Below are positions 16,549 through 27,607 of a stretch of 64,000 nucleotides of DNA, in pieces. How positions within the stretch are numbered: position 1 is the first letter of the stretch; each line of letters starts with the position of its first letter. Position numbers and translations under genes: made by a program. The notes under the pieces are model-generated. The model was not told the DNA's origin and made no database searches. It saw only the letters and a program-made list of their open reading frames with translations. Origin of the DNA: Bacteroidota bacterium (GTDB lineage: Bacteria; Bacteroidota; Bacteroidia; Chitinophagales; Chitinophagaceae); NCBI GenBank assembly GCA_016868455.1, contig VGGV01000003.1, forward strand, positions 62,001 through 126,000, given 5' to 3'.

Positions 16549-17973
16549 TAAATTTTTGTATTTCTTCCTGAAATAAAAGAAAACCGGTACCCCCAACCCC
16601 GTAATCAACAAACCCAGCGCTGAATTTATCACCGGCTGTTTACCCGCCATGTAGTTGGTTATATCATTGTATAAAGTGGATACAAGATAAAAAGCTGTAA
16701 AGGCGATGAATAAAACAGTAATGATGGGATGGCCCCAGATTTTATAAGGTCTGGGCATATCCGGCATTTTGTAGCGCAGCATAAATATACCTGCTGCGCC
16801 GAGGCCATAGGCAATCCAGGTAACAAAAACAAACATATCAGCCAGCATATCAAATGAACCGGTGAGTATGAAAATGCAGGTCCAGATGCCATGCAGCCAT
16901 AATGCATTCCCCGGGGTTTGGTAGCGGGTATGCTCCCTGCCTGCCCATGAAGCAAACAGTTTATCCCTGCCCATGGCATAAGTAATTCGGCAGGTGGCCA
17001 TAATATTTCCGTTGATGGCCCCAAGGGTGCAGATGACGATCATTGCTGCAATGATGGCTTCACCCGTATGGCCCAGTGCAATGCCAATGGCATCGGCCGC
17101 CACCAGCGGCGAAGCAGCTATTCTTTCAACCGGCAAGGCATAGAGGTATGCCTGGTTGACCAGCACATACACTGCCACACATACAAACACGCCGATGAAC
17201 AGGCTTTTGGGAATATTTCGTTGCGGTTGTTTTACCTCACCAGCCATAGAGGCAATATTGGTCCAGCCGTCGTAAGCAAAAAAAGCCCCCGTCATGGCTG
17301 CAATGATGCCGCTGAGGAGGGCAACCCCCTGTTTTGGGTTTTCGGCTGCAACAAAGTGATGGTATGATCCGTTACCGGAAAAAAAGATTCCTGTCACCAG
17401 CAGTGCAATAACAGCCAATTTAACGGCGGTGGATATTACCTGGAAAATACTGCCGGCCTTTGTGCTGAAATAATTCAATAACGTAAAAAAAAGTACGAGT
17501 AAAATGGCCAGCGCTTTAACGCCGAAATCTTTTAAAGGATAAAGGTCCCCGATTAAAGGTATATGCCACACATTGGCCTGCACTGTTGCATCTCTGAATG
17601 ACGGCAGTTGTAAAAAATAATCAGCATAGGCCGCACACACAAATGCTATGGCTGCAATAGCTGCCGTATTAATAACCGAAAAGGCTGCCCATCCGTATAA
17701 AAAAGCGGTAAACCCGCCGAATATTTTTTTGAAGTAAACATAAATACCGCCTGTCTCGGGCATCATGGCCCCGAGTTCAGCATAGATAAGTGCCCCAAAA
17801 AGGGAAAATACCCCGGCGATGATCCAAACCAGGGTGAGCCATACCGGCGAACCCAATTGCTCCGCCATGCTGGCCGGTTTCATAAATACTCCCGATCCGA
17901 TGATGCTTCCAATGACAATAGCGGTGGCAGGCCATAAACTTATTTGACGTACTGAGTTTGGGGAAGAAGGCAT
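16543..17973 (-). CDS. APC family amino acid permease
   Basis: About 476 residues with twelve predicted membrane helices. The first helix carries the APC substrate-binding signature GSIIGSGVF, and the second region has GALIYAELGAMMPETGG, both typical of the LAT/amino acid-polyamine-organocation family. It probably exchanges or imports amino acids. The ATG at 17973 is preferred over a TTG nine bases upstream. The gene is preceded by a leader containing an intrinsic terminator (18005-18034), so expression is probably controlled by attenuation. Confidence 0.88.
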   Translation of the reverse strand: MPSSPNSVRQISLWPATAIVIGSIIGSGVFMKPASMAEQLGSPVWLTLVWIIAGVFSLFGALIYAELGAMMPETGGIYVYFKKIFGGFTAFLYGWAAFSVINTAAIAAIAFVCAAYADYFLQLPSFRDATVQANVWHIPLIGDLYPLKDFGVKALAILLVLFFTLLNYFSTKAGSIFQVISTAVKLAVIALLVTGIFFSGNGSYHHFVAAENPKQGVALLSGIIAAMTGAFFAYDGWTNIASMAGEVKQPQRNIPKSLFIGVFVCVAVYVLVNQAYLYALPVERIAASPLVAADAIGIALGHTGEAIIAAMIVICTLGAINGNIMATCRITYAMGRDKLFASWAGREHTRYQTPGNALWLHGIWTCIFILTGSFDMLADMFVFVTWIAYGLGAAGIFMLRYKMPDMPRPYKIWGHPIITVLFIAFTAFYLVSTLYNDITNYMAGKQPVINSALGLLITGLGVPVFFYFRKKYKNLL

Positions 17974-18004
17974 AACCGGCAAGGAAGATAGGCATAGTTT
18001 ATAA

Positions 18005-18034
18005 GAAAAAAGTCCCGGCTTTTACGCCGGGACT
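18005..18034 (-). terminator. Intrinsic terminator in the leader of the APC permease gene (attenuator)
   Basis: Perfect 9-bp stem AGTCCCGGC / GCCGGGACT with a 6-base loop, followed on the minus strand by TTTTTT. It lies 30-60 bases before the permease start and well after the candidate promoter at 18181-18211. There is no plus-strand gene for it to end. A GCCGGG stretch earlier in the leader (near 18090) can pair with the first arm as an antiterminator. Confidence 0.7.
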
Positions 18035-18180
18035 TAAAACATTTTTTTCTGGTTTCAGCCCGAATGGTGACAGTTATCGTCAGCATACCCCCGGCCGGAT
18101 ACTAATTTTTCCCGGAAGGATTAACGGGTACGGTAGGAATGGATTCCAGAAATGATGGTAAGAGCAGTTGCTTACGGCGG

Positions 18181-18211
18181 CTAAGGTATAAAGAAGGTTT
18201 TTGATTGTCAA
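18181..18211 (-). promoter_or_regulatory. Candidate promoter of the APC permease leader transcript
   Basis: The minus strand reads TTGAC (18211-18207), 18 bases, then TACCTTAG (18188-18181), one mismatch from TAnnTTTG. A start here would give a leader of about 140 bases before the terminator hairpin. The rest of the 350-base gap (17983-18320) holds only this leader and the upstream region of the next gene. Confidence 0.4.
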
Positions 18212-18320
18212 GCGCCTGAAAAATTATTCTCCGGTAAAACCGTAAAACTACGGGCAACTTGTATAATTAATCGGCCGTTTCTTGAAGTAATCAAGTAACT
18301 TTAAAAAGTTAACCGGGACT

Positions 18321-20016
18321 GTGCAGCTACCCAATAATATTAAACAATTCCGTCACCTGCGGACACTAATCTTACTGCTTGCATTGGCCATAACGGGCGA
18401 CGGCAGGCTGCAGGCACAGACCTGCCCGCCGAATATTGATTTCGAAACAGGCACTTACAATAACTGGACCTGCTACACAGGTCGTGTGGCCGCCGTTAAT
18501 AATACCAACAGCATCAGCCTTGTTCCATCCGGACCGCAGGCCAATCAGCATACACTTTACTGACCGGGAGATGCAGGCGTAAGAGATCAGTTTGGAAATT
18601 TCCCGGTGCTCTGCCCTCAACGGAAGCGGCTACTCCGTCAAACTGGGCAATACCACAGGAGGGGCACAGGCAGAAGGTGTTTCATACCGTTTTTCAATCC
18701 CGCCCGGCAGAAATACCTATTCCCTGATATATCATTATGCCGTGGTGTTTCAGGATCCCAATCACCTGGAATTTCAGCAACCCCGGCTTGTGCTTGAAGT
18801 TTGGAATGAAACCGATGACGAACTTATTGATTGCTCTTCTTTTACCTTCTTTCCTGTGGGTTCTCCCCTGCCGGGTTTTTTTAACGCCGGGATGTATGAT
18901 TCTGCTGCAGTGTGGTGCAAAGACTGGTCGGCCGTTACCATTAACCTGAACGACATGGCGGGAAAAGATATCCAGCTGTTTTTTAAAACAGCCGACTGCA
19001 CCTTCCCCCGGCTGGTGGATACATTAACCCTAACTGCCAATGCAGGCGCTGATGTTACATCCTGCAATAATCAACCGGTATGGATTGGCGAAAACCGGAA
19101 ACCGGGGGTTTCATACAGTTGGAACCCCGCTTCAGGGTTATCGGATCCTCTTATATCCAATCCAAGGGCCAGCCCCTCAGTGACTACAAACTACGAAGTA
19201 ACAGTAAGAAGCCAGGGAGGTGGTTGTGTAAACAGGGATACGGTGGTTGTTACAGCCTCCGTTATTGACAGTTCTCTGCAGGTGCAGGGTAAACCGCTTG
19301 TTTGCATCACCAGTAGCGACAGTGCAGTACTGTTTGTTCAGCCTACAGACAGTATACAATGGCACCTGAACAACTCGGCAATTGCCGGGGCCAACCAGAC
19401 CAGGTACAGGGTTCAGCAGTCAGGTACATATTATGCACAAATGTTTACCAATGTCGGGTGCAGCCTCTCCACCCGGCAGGAACGGGTAGTGATTGAGGTG
19501 CCAAGACCGGGTATTATATATCCCACACAATATGCTGTTATGAATTTCCCTGCGCCCCTGCAAGCAAGATCATTCGGCACAATTTATCAGTGGAGGCCTT
19601 CCTTGTATCTTGACAACCCTGCGCTTTCAAACCCGGTGTTCAACTCACCTGTGATAGGCGACCAGGTTTATACTATTAACATCACTACGGCTGCGGGCTG
19701 CCTTACCGTAGATACGCAACTGGTGAACACCATTCAAGAAGTAAAAGTGTATGTGCCCACTGCATTTACCCCCAACAACGATGGACGGAATGATTACCTC
19801 CGGCCCATTATGCTGGGAGTAAAAGAGCTGAGATATTTCAGAGTGTACAATCGCTGGGGGCAGATAGTGTATAATATGCAGTCCAGCGAACTGGGCTGGG
19901 ACGGAACCGTAAAAGGTCAAGTGCAAAATACTGCTGTATATGTATGGATGATAGAAGCCATCGGCCTCGATAACCGGCGGTATTTCCAGAAAGGAACGGT
20001 GGCACTGGTGAAATAG
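18321..20016 (+). pseudogene. Secreted protein with T9SS type-B (CHU_C) sorting domain, disrupted
   Basis: Starts with a signal peptide (GTG 18321; hydrophobic region then LQAQ). The first frame ends at TGA 18561-18563 after HTLY. The same frame would continue as PGDAGVRDQFGNFPVLCP, and at about 18613 (TGCCCTCAACGG) one extra base moves the protein into the next frame, which runs from NGSGYSVKLGN to 20016. The downstream part (about 470 residues) has Ig/PKD-like domains and ends with a gliding-motility-associated C-terminal domain (TAFTPNNDGRNDYL, then RWGQIVYN). The family is exported by the type IX system. Two lesions make a functional product unlikely unless the base calls are wrong. Confidence 0.8.
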
Positions 20017-20047
20017 CCCGAAAAAAATGCACCAAATGGATTAGATC

Positions 20048-21730
<1,683 letters not shown>

Positions 21731-21741
21731 TCACTCATAAA

Positions 21742-21770
21742 AAACCCACCTGCTTTGGACAGATGGGTTT
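21742..21770 (-). terminator. Terminator after the T9SS metalloprotease gene
   Basis: The minus strand forms AAACCCAtCTG / CAGgTGGGTTT with an 8-base loop, followed by TTTTTTAT. It is about 50 bases beyond the metalloprotease stop. Confidence 0.7.
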
Positions 21771-21821
21771 CTGAGTTATAATTACTTACTTCTTCTTCTT
21801 GCTCTTTAGTTCTTTGTTCCC

Positions 21822-24800
21822 TTACCTCACATGCACCTTTCCTTCCGCCAGTCTGTTACCGGCTGCATCGCCTACCAGCACTATGTAAATACCGCGGCTG
21901 GCATTGCGCAAATCAATATTCAGCAGGGTATATGGTCCGGTGATATTGAACTGCTGGTTGTACACCGTAGCGCCTTTGGCATCCACGATAATTATCTTTC
22001 GCTGCGTGCTGCTGCCTCCGGCATTGTAATACGATACCGTGAACCTTCCGTTATTCGGGCTGGGGAAAATAAACAGTTTATCACTTGCCTGTGCGTCAAT
22101 TACCACATCTGCCGACTGGGCCGAACAGGTAAGGCCGCCTGCATAGGCATCCTGAATAGTAACCCGGTAGGTACCCACCTGCTCCACATTTACCACCCTT
22201 GTATTACCGGTGTTGGGCACAGGGTTATTGTTATAAAACCAGGTAATGGTTTGTGTTACTCCAGCAGCCGGTGCCGAAGGATTGGCTGTAAGTGTGATAG
22301 TTTTCCCGGGCAGCAAACTGGTAAGAGGCGGCGCTGCCGTTAAAGTAACCGAAGGCAACTGGCGTACAGTTAATGTGGCTGCATTGGAATTAACCGGAGC
22401 AGTGCAGGTAGTATTGGAAAGCCGGCAACGGTAAAGGTTGCCGTTAGATGAAACAGCTAAATTGGTCAGATTGAGTGTAGCTGAAGCAGCCCCGGCGATA
22501 TCCGTCCATACTCCGCCACCATTGGTGCTTACCTGCCATTGATAGGAAATAGGCTGGGTGCTGCTTCCTGTTACACTGAAGCTAACATTGCTGCCCGAAC
22601 AAATTTGCTGATTAGCAGGTTGTGAAGTGATGCTGACCGGGTTGATTACCGTTAAAGTGGCTGCATTGGATGTAACCGAAGATGTACATGCCGAAGTAAC
22701 AACTACACGGTATTGATTGCCATTCAAACCCGCTGTTACGCCGGTAATATTATAGGAAGATGTTGTGGCGCCCGGTATATTGGTAAACGGCCCGCCACCA
22801 GTACTAACCTGCCACTGGTAGCCTGCAGCGTCAGTAGCTGTTACACTAAAGCTGGCATTGCCCCCGGCACAAAGGGTTTGTGAAGCGGGCTGATTAGTTA
22901 TAGATGGAGGATTGGAAATGCTGATAACAAAAGTCAGGTCTCTTACTTTCACAGGTGCTGAACCAGCGATACCGCTGATAGTAACAGTATGGTTACCCGG
23001 CGCCAGTGTATTTGTGTTATTAAGTGTTACCGTTGTGTTGTTACCAGGGGTAACCGGATTTGTGGAGAATGTTACGGTAGTACCCGGCGGGTTTCCTGAG
23101 GCAGAAAGATTAATCGGAGTTGTGAAACTGCAGGCAGTAAGTGTTCCCAGCGACGTTGAAAGGCTGGTTGGTACAGGACAACCTGATATAACCGGTGCAG
23201 GTGAATTAAAATCAAATCCGGGCTGAATGCTGAAGTTGGAGTTGGAAATATCAAAAAAGATATTTCCCGCTGCTTCCACTTTTATTCTCGCTGTGGAAGT
23301 GGTAATACAAGGCATGGTAACCGTTTCAGAACCATCATTGGGGGTACCGCTTGCCAGTACAGTGGGAAAAGTATTACCTCCGTCGGTGGACAATAAAATT
23401 CTCACATTGGCACAGTTTACCGGAGGCTGATCGGTACCGTTTACCGTCCAGGTAACTACTTGAGGTAAACCTGCGGTCCAGGTCACGGCTGTGTTGGGAA
23501 CTGTAACACTGAAAGGACCTGAGGTCCCTACCGTGGTAACCACCATATTGTCTGAATTGGTAGCTCCGCCTCCCACATGATTATCTTTAACAATAAAACG
23601 GAAATTCAAATTTCTGGAAACAGATGGAAGAACCTCCCACATAAAACCGTTAGCGCCGGAAAGTATATGCGTTAAAGCAGGGAAAGTTCTTTCCGGAGTG
23701 CTGTAATCCAGGTAGGTTCTGAACATAGGGCCTGAAGTAGAAGTGGGACTTGGAATTGAAGGAACTGCAGTTGAAATACGGCTGTCAATCTGCTCCCAGT
23801 TATACTTTAATACATCCCCGCCATCAGGATCTGAAGCGGTACCGGTTAGTTTAAACGGTGTTGAATGAGGAATGGTATAATCGGGGCCGGCATTGGCAGT
23901 GGGAGCCGTGTTACCGGTAATGGTTTCCTGGTCACAACCTGAACCGCCACCGGTAAGAATATAGTTAGATATTTGCTCAATACTTTTTACAGAAAAAATA
24001 TCTATGCTGTGAAGTTCAACGTTTTGCCCGGGTACAATTCCGGCATAACCCATAATGGTAACTCCGCTGCCGGGCTCCACATTTACGCCGGTACCTTCAA
24101 TATTGAAAGAGAAGGTGTGATTAGCTCCATACTGGTGACCCATTTCATGGGTGAGGTAATCAATAACAAACCATTCAAGCAAGGAAGGATTGGAATAAAC
24201 CGTCCATGCCCTGCCCTTAAACCCTGCTGTACATACACAACCGATGCAACCGGCATTTCCGTTATCATTGCCTTTGCTTTCCGTGTGGCCAATATCATAG
24301 TTGGCGCTGCCGATGATGGCATCCAGTGTAGCCTGCATTGCTGTACCCGAAGGTGCATTAGGATTAACGATGGGATCGGTGGCAGGGTTAAAATAGATAA
24401 CCAGGTTGTTGTTGGGTACCAGTACCATTCTTACAGCAACATCTCTTTCATAAACGGCATTGGCCCTTGTTACATGTGAGTTCTGCGCTGCCAGTACCAC
24501 TGCAATGCTGTCCGCCAGTGTTGGCAACCCGGCGGGGGGAATAAAATGCAGGGAAAACTCTGCGCCGGAAATCATGGCAAGACGATAGGTACGCAACCTG
24601 CCATCGGTAACATTTTCGACACCCTCGCCCCTGCCCGGCGAAGGTGTTTGTGCTTCGGTCAGGCACTCGAATCCATGTGGCCTGTCCGTTACATCGCTTC
24701 TTCTTACCACACGGTATATATCCTGGTACATCTGGTCAATATACACAGTGGATTCGGAGCCGTACATGATAGTGGCATGTAATCCGTGGTACACCGACAT

Positions 24801-25193
24801 GTCAAACCGGATTATTGCCGAAGGGTTTTCAATTCCTTTGCCGAGATAAGAATGTATCCCGGGATATTTGGCCGAAAGTTCCGGCGCCATTACCGGCGCT
24901 TCCACCACCCTGAAGGAAATCAGTTTGCCGTCTGCATCCGGGAACCGAACGGTAAAAGCGGATCGTTCAGCCGGCACTATCTTTTCTGAGGGAGCCTGTG
25001 ACAAGGCTGACCGCATAGCTCCTTCGTTTAAACGAAACAGATGGTACTTGACGGGTTTCTGTGTGTTTGCTGCAGCAAAAACATCATAGTCGAGGGCTGT
25101 CTCATCAATTTTTGTCCACCAGCCGGTCTGCTGCGCAAAAACAGCTGAAGAGAAGAGAGAAACCAATAAAATGAAAAGGGTATATTTTTTCAT
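21822..25193 (-). CDS. Secreted reprolysin-like metalloprotease with Ig-like repeats and T9SS type-A sorting domain
   Basis: An 1123-residue protein. Signal peptide at residues 1-20 (ending FAQ), a propeptide of about 180 residues, then a metzincin catalytic domain with HEMGHQYGANH at about 345-355 and the Met-turn as IMGYAG. A Cys-rich patch (CIGCVC) is near 320. After the peptidase come a PKD-like region, a proprotein/fibronectin-like region and two or three Ig-like repeats (QPASQTLCAGGNASFSVTA type). The last 90 residues are a Por-secretion sorting domain (KLFIFPSPNNGRF). It is cleaved and released or anchored at the cell surface by the type IX system. A palindromic repeat is translated inside the propeptide near residue 185 (24619-24647). 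Confidence 0.88.
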   Translation of the reverse strand: MKKYTLFILLVSLFSSAVFAQQTGWWTKIDETALDYDVFAAANTQKPVKYHLFRLNEGAMRSALSQAPSEKIVPAERSAFTVRFPDADGKLISFRVVEAPVMAPELSAKYPGIHSYLGKGIENPSAIIRFDMSVYHGLHATIMYGSESTVYIDQMYQDIYRVVRRSDVTDRPHGFECLTEAQTPSPGRGEGVENVTDGRLRTYRLAMISGAEFSLHFIPPAGLPTLADSIAVVLAAQNSHVTRANAVYERDVAVRMVLVPNNNLVIYFNPATDPIVNPNAPSGTAMQATLDAIIGSANYDIGHTESKGNDNGNAGCIGCVCTAGFKGRAWTVYSNPSLLEWFVIDYLTHEMGHQYGANHTFSFNIEGTGVNVEPGSGVTIMGYAGIVPGQNVELHSIDIFSVKSIEQISNYILTGGGSGCDQETITGNTAPTANAGPDYTIPHSTPFKLTGTASDPDGGDVLKYNWEQIDSRISTAVPSIPSPTSTSGPMFRTYLDYSTPERTFPALTHILSGANGFMWEVLPSVSRNLNFRFIVKDNHVGGGATNSDNMVVTTVGTSGPFSVTVPNTAVTWTAGLPQVVTWTVNGTDQPPVNCANVRILLSTDGGNTFPTVLASGTPNDGSETVTMPCITTSTARIKVEAAGNIFFDISNSNFSIQPGFDFNSPAPVISGCPVPTSLSTSLGTLTACSFTTPINLSASGNPPGTTVTFSTNPVTPGNNTTVTLNNTNTLAPGNHTVTISGIAGSAPVKVRDLTFVISISNPPSITNQPASQTLCAGGNASFSVTATDAAGYQWQVSTGGGPFTNIPGATTSSYNITGVTAGLNGNQYRVVVTSACTSSVTSNAATLTVINPVSITSQPANQQICSGSNVSFSVTGSSTQPISYQWQVSTNGGGVWTDIAGAASATLNLTNLAVSSNGNLYRCRLSNTTCTAPVNSNAATLTVRQLPSVTLTAAPPLTSLLPGKTITLTANPSAPAAGVTQTITWFYNNNPVPNTGNTRVVNVEQVGTYRVTIQDAYAGGLTCSAQSADVVIDAQASDKLFIFPSPNNGRFTVSYYNAGGSSTQRKIIIVDAKGATVYNQQFNITGPYTLLNIDLRNASRGIYIVLVGDAAGNRLAEGKVHVR
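24619..24647 (-). repeat. Palindromic repeat inside the metalloprotease propeptide coding region
   Basis: Arms ACACCCTCGCC and GGCGAAGGTGT pair with one mismatch around a 7-base loop. In the reading frame it encodes TPSPGRGEG, an unusual Gly/Pro-rich insert between the conserved ECLTEA and VTDGRLRTYRLA segments. Confidence 0.6.
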
Positions 25194-25249
25194 GAGTGAT
25201 TCTTTTCGGTGATTACATAATGGAAACCTCCGTCATATTTCGGGGTTGC

Positions 25250-25257
25250 CAAAATTA
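25250..25257 (-). promoter_or_regulatory. Candidate -7 box for the metalloprotease gene
   Basis: The minus strand reads TAATTTTG, an exact TAnnTTTG match 56 bases upstream of the ATG. Confidence 0.35.
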
Positions 25258-25311
25258 CAACTACTTATCAACGTATGAACGTAAAATAACAGGTAACTAT
25301 TCACAAAAAAA

Positions 25312-25336
25312 CCCCATCCGCTTTTAGCGAATGGGG
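25312..25336 (-). terminator. Terminator after groEL
   Basis: The minus strand forms CCCCATtCGC / GCGgATGGGG with a 5-base loop, followed by a T-run. It is about 50 bases past the groEL stop. Confidence 0.75.
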
Positions 25337-25386
25337 CCTGATAAATAACAGGTTTCCCTTCCAAACTGTATGAGGCTCAATTATTC

Positions 25387-27018
25387 TTAGTAATCCATGC
25401 CGCCCATACCCGGTGCGCCGTGTGTATGCGGCTCTTCTTTTTTGGGCTTGTCGGCCACCACACATTCAGTGGTGAGCAGCATTCCGGCGATTGAGGCCGC
25501 ATTTTCCAGGGCTATACGGGTAACCTTGGTGGGGTCAATTACACCGGCTTTCAGCAGGTTTTCATACTCATCCGTCCTCGCATTGAAACCGTAATCGGCC
25601 TTACCTTCTTTCACTTTCTGCACCACGATGGACCCTTCCATGCCTGCATTCTCCACAATCAGGCGCAGCGGCTCTTCCAGCGCCCTTTTTACAATAGCTG
25701 AACCGGTAGTTTCATCTTCATTTGCGCCCTTAAATTTTTCAAGCGATTCAATGGCACGGATAAAAGCCACGCCACCGCCGGGAACTATGCCTTCTTCCAC
25801 TGCAGCCCTTGTTGCATGCAATGCGTCATCTACCCGGTCTTTCTTTTCCTTCATCTCCATTTCGGTAGCTGCACCTACATTTAATACAGCCACACCGCCG
25901 CTCAGTTTGGCAAGGCGCTCCTGCAGTTTTTCCTTATCATAATCAGATGTGGTTACTTCAATCTGTGCTTTTATCTGGTTGATGCGGGCAGTAATGTCAT
26001 CTTTCTTGCCCTTACCGCCAACAATGGTAGTGTTATCTTTATCAATGGTAACTGAAGCAGCAGTGCCGAGGTAGCTCAGGTCAGCATTCTCCAGTTTATA
26101 ACCCTGCTCTTCGCTGATAACGATACCCTTAGTCAATACGGCAATGTCCTGAAGCATTTCTTTTCTGCGGTCGCCGAAGCCGGGGGCTTTTACAGCAGCT
26201 ACTTTCAGGGTGCCGCGGAGTTTATTCACCACCAGGGTAGCCAGCGCTTCTCCTTCCAGGTCTTCAGCAATGATCAGCAGCGGACGGCCGCCCTGTGCCA
26301 CTTTTTCCAGTATATGAAGGATGTCCTTCATATTGCTGACCTTCTTGTCATAGATAAGGATGTAGGGATTCTCTAGCTCAGCCTCCATTTTTTCGCTGTT
26401 GGTAACGAAGTAGGGAGAGATGTAACCCCGGTCGAACTGCATACCTTCCACCACTTCCATGCTGGTCTCCGTACCTCTTGCTTCTTCTACGGTAATAACG
26501 CCCTCTTTGCCTACTTTTTTCATGGCCTCGGCAATAAGTTTACCAATTTCTGCATCATTGTTGGCTGAAATAGCAGCCACCTGCTGAATTTTATTGGTGT
26601 CGTTGCCTACAGTCTGGCTCTGGCTTTTTAAATGTTCCACCACTTTGGCCACAGCTTTATCAATTCCACGTTTCAGGTCCATGGGGTTGCTGCCGGCAGC
26701 CACCATTTTCAATCCTTCACTAATGATGGATTGCGCCAGTACAGTGGCAGTGGTAGTACCATCGCCTGCAATATCGGCTGTTTTGGAAGCCACTTCCTTC
26801 ACCATCTGGGCGCCCATGTTTTCAATGGGGTCTTCCAGTTCAATTTCCTTAGCGACAGTAACGCCATCTTTGGTTACTGATGGTGCACCAAATTTTTTCT
26901 CGAGCACCACATTGCGGCCTTTGGGGCCGAGGGTTACTTTCACTGCGTTGGATAAAATATCCACGCCTTTCTTCATTTTATTTCTTGCTTCAATGTCGAA
27001 GAAGAGTTGCTTTGCCAT
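25387..27018 (-). CDS. groL: Chaperonin GroEL (60 kDa)
   Basis: A 543-residue group I chaperonin, typical length. Conserved segments include [14 protein letters not shown]-type N-terminus (here [14 protein letters not shown]), the ATP-site [19 protein letters not shown] and the C-terminal Gly/Met-rich tail [10 protein letters not shown]. It folds proteins in the cytoplasm as a 14-mer with GroES. A longer frame starts at 27159, but the ATG at 27018 gives the universal MAKQLFFD start. It follows groES by 55 bases in the normal groESL operon. Confidence 0.97.
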   Translation of the reverse strand: MAKQLFFDIEARNKMKKGVDILSNAVKVTLGPKGRNVVLEKKFGAPSVTKDGVTVAKEIELEDPIENMGAQMVKEVASKTADIAGDGTTTATVLAQSIISEGLKMVAAGSNPMDLKRGIDKAVAKVVEHLKSQSQTVGNDTNKIQQVAAISANNDAEIGKLIAEAMKKVGKEGVITVEEARGTETSMEVVEGMQFDRGYISPYFVTNSEKMEAELENPYILIYDKKVSNMKDILHILEKVAQGGRPLLIIAEDLEGEALATLVVNKLRGTLKVAAVKAPGFGDRRKEMLQDIAVLTKGIVISEEQGYKLENADLSYLGTAASVTIDKDNTTIVGGKGKKDDITARINQIKAQIEVTTSDYDKEKLQERLAKLSGGVAVLNVGAATEMEMKEKKDRVDDALHATRAAVEEGIVPGGGVAFIRAIESLEKFKGANEDETTGSAIVKRALEEPLRLIVENAGMEGSIVVQKVKEGKADYGFNARTDEYENLLKAGVIDPTKVTRIALENAASIAGMLLTTECVVADKPKKEEPHTHGAPGMGGMDY

Positions 27019-27073
27019 AATTATTATAAATTTTAAATTGTTAACTGAATTATTGAAAGTTGAAAATTGACAT

Positions 27074-27355
27074 TTAAACAATTGCCAATATGTCGCTTTC
27101 CCGCATAATGAGGTAATCTTCACCGTCAATCTGGATTTCCGTTCCTGCGTATTTTCCATATAAAACGGTATCGCCTGTTTTTACGGTTACCGGCTCGTCT
27201 TTTTTACCCGGACCGGCTGCGATAACCACGCCCCGCTGGGGTTTTTCTTTAGCGGTGTCGGGGATAATAATGCCACCGGCTGTTTTTTCTTCGGCAGCAG
27301 CTGCTTTTACAATTACCCTGTCGTGAAGCGGGGTAATATTTACTTTCTTGGCCAT
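27074..27355 (-). CDS. groS: Co-chaperonin GroES (10 kDa)
   Basis: A 93-residue protein with the mobile-loop region [15 protein letters not shown] and the conserved PLHDRVIVK start and [19 protein letters not shown] core. It caps the GroEL ring. The ATG at 27355 is chosen over an upstream start at 27448, because the -7 promoter box lies between them. Confidence 0.96.
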   Translation of the reverse strand: MAKKVNITPLHDRVIVKAAAAEEKTAGGIIIPDTAKEKPQRGVVIAAGPGKKDEPVTVKTGDTVLYGKYAGTEIQIDGEDYLIMRESDILAIV

Positions 27356-27389
27356 AGATGTATTGATTTTGAGTTTTTGAAATTTGTGA

Positions 27390-27423
27390 CCCGCCTTCGC
27401 CCAGATTTCGGCGGACGGGCGGC
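27390..27423 (-). repeat. Imperfect palindrome in the groES 5' untranslated region
   Basis: C/G-rich palindrome with CGCCTTCGCCC and GGCGGACGGGC arms, lying just downstream of the groES -7 box, so it is part of the transcribed leader. A related short element (CCTTCGCTAAAGCTTC) is at 60823-60847. Confidence 0.45.
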
Positions 27424-27430
27424 AAAAGTA
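27423..27430 (-). promoter_or_regulatory. Candidate -7 box for groESL
   Basis: The minus strand reads TACTTTTG, an exact TAnnTTTG match about 68 bases before the groES start. No CIRCE element (TTAGCACTC-N9-GAGTGCTAA) is visible. Confidence 0.5.
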
Positions 27431-27557
27431 CAGGAAATAGTATGCCATTGAGAAGTAAAGTGAAAAATTTTCAGTTTATACCCCGGTAGCTGAAGTAAGA
27501 CTGACAGAATTCAAGGCTTTTTTTCAGTTTTAGTGTCAGAATTTCATCTGAAAAAAT

Positions 27558-27585
27558 AAAACCCGCCGGCAACTGCGGGCGGGTT
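27558..27585 (-). terminator. Terminator after the broken BNR/T9SS gene
   Basis: Arms AAACCCGCC and GGCGGGTTT with a 10-base loop. On the minus strand it is followed by a T-rich stretch (TATTTTTTC). It lies about 20 bases beyond the stop at 27608. Confidence 0.7.
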
Positions 27586-27607
27586 TGTGTTCAGATAGGC
27601 TCAAAGA

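Noticed and set aside
18084-18086. Treating the MLTITVTIRAET frame as a definite leader peptide gene
   Set aside because: It has no stop before the terminator hairpin and no clear ribosome binding site, so it is kept only as part of the attenuator hypothesis.
25194-25386. Possible small gene between the metalloprotease and groEL
   Set aside because: Only the groEL terminator and the metalloprotease promoter fit here; no start codon gives a sensible frame.
26594-27070. 158-codon open frame on the strand opposite groEL
   Set aside because: Antisense shadow of a highly conserved gene with biased codons; no independent support.
27356-27448. CIRCE heat-shock operator upstream of groES
   Set aside because: The palindrome there has different sequence and spacing from TTAGCACTC-N9-GAGTGCTAA.
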